Source of the DNA: Synchiropus splendidus | Lineage: Eukaryota > Chordata > Actinopteri > Syngnathiformes > Callionymidae | Reading direction: 5' to 3' | Length of the DNA stretch: 64,000 nt | Assembly: GCF_027744825.2 (NCBI RefSeq) | Contig: NC_071347.1 | Location: forward strand, 20,222,001-20,286,000 | Shown here: in pieces, positions 63,457-64,000 of the stretch | Layout of the letters: each line of letters opens with the position of its first letter | Numbering within the stretch: position 1 is the stretch's first letter | Translations under genes and position numbers: made by a program | Notes under the pieces: generated by a model | Database searches by the model: none | What the model was told of the DNA's origin: nothing | The model's input: only the letters and a program-made list of their open reading frames with translations

Positions 63457-64000
63457 AGAGGCAGGAATGTGGCTGGAATTGTAATCACAGTTGAAGACTG
63501 AGCAGCGGAATTGACTCGCTAGGCCACCGGGTCCGTCCGAGGGAGGGCGAGAGCTGACCTGGGTAAGTGATCAGGTGACCCAGTCAAGACATTCCAAGAC
63601 TCAAAGTCTGGAGTCCAAAGACTTTTGGCTTTTTACCCAAGTCTTTTATCACCTTGTTATCCAGTCTTTAGGGGTGTGCCAAGTCTCTTCCAGTCTAAAA
63701 CCGCATTAAGATTTTAAGAAGTCTTTAGGAAGTCATCTAGTCTTTTGGGCATCACATCGAGTGTCTGACTCTAAAGGGCTCGGTTGTTGACAGGTCATGT
63801 CCGAAGAGTGAAGAAATAAAGGAAAGCTGGATGCTTGTGAGGGAGCTGGAGCACCTGGAATCAAACCGTCTTCAGAGGGCTTTCAGAAAGGAAGTTATAG
63901 AAGCTTCCATCTCCGATGGGGAATGCTGTTGACTTCCTGCACGTCTGTATCCCAGTGTAATTACAGTTCAGTTGTTTCCTGCTGACAGAGGGAAGGCCAC

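Overview
This is nuclear DNA from a ray-finned fish, most likely a compact percomorph genome such as a pufferfish relative. The genes are vertebrate and split into many exons. Introns are often only 70-150 bp, and the intergenic DNA carries fish-type LINE, Tc1-like and hAT-like debris plus long microsatellites. All gene models here were spliced by eye from reading frame and GT/AG (once GC/AG) junctions. The six models with both ends in the window each sum to a whole number of codons.

Layout, left to right. 1-4700 (+): tph2, exons 2-11 by comparison with the human gene; the 5' end lies outside the window. 4.8-11.5 kb: intergenic, with a CpG-rich possible first exon near 6.1-6.4 kb and a dead Tc1-like transposon. 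11.6-13.7 kb (+): chst8. 14.3-17.45 kb (+): kctd15 with its CpG-rich promoter. 18.6-26.6 kb (-): taf4, 14 exons, tail-to-tail with kctd15. 26.6-27.0 kb: a short shared promoter. 27.0-30.6 kb (+): lsm14a. 34.1-37.1 kb (+): a periphilin-1 gene (pphln1). 37.8-41.8 kb (-): prickle1, tail-to-tail with pphln1, with a probable non-coding first exon and promoter at about 51.1-51.3 kb. 51.4-64 kb: no convincing coding exon; mostly repeats and unique non-coding DNA.

The gene order joins segments that are separate in human, as I remember the human map: TPH2 on 12q21, CHST8-KCTD15-LSM14A on 19q13, TAF4 on 20q13 and PPHLN1-PRICKLE1 on 12q12. The chst8/kctd15/taf4/lsm14a group resembles an ancestral block whose duplicates include CHST9-KCTD1-TAF4B and TAF4-LSM14B in human. 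The genes do not form one pathway. They cover serotonin synthesis (tph2), GalNAc-4-sulfation (chst8), AP-2/neural-crest control (kctd15), TFIID (taf4), P-body mRNA repression (lsm14a), HUSH silencing (pphln1) and planar cell polarity (prickle1).

I found no undescribed multi-gene system. The best second-look items are several short non-autonomous hAT-like elements: one has perfect 8-bp target-site duplications at 60.5-61.0 kb, and another family has three to four copies around prickle1. Others are a GC-AG intron and a possible split start codon in pphln1, an optional 39-nt exon in lsm14a, a possible N-terminal extension of kctd15, the taf4/lsm14a shared promoter and a set of CTCF-like motifs.
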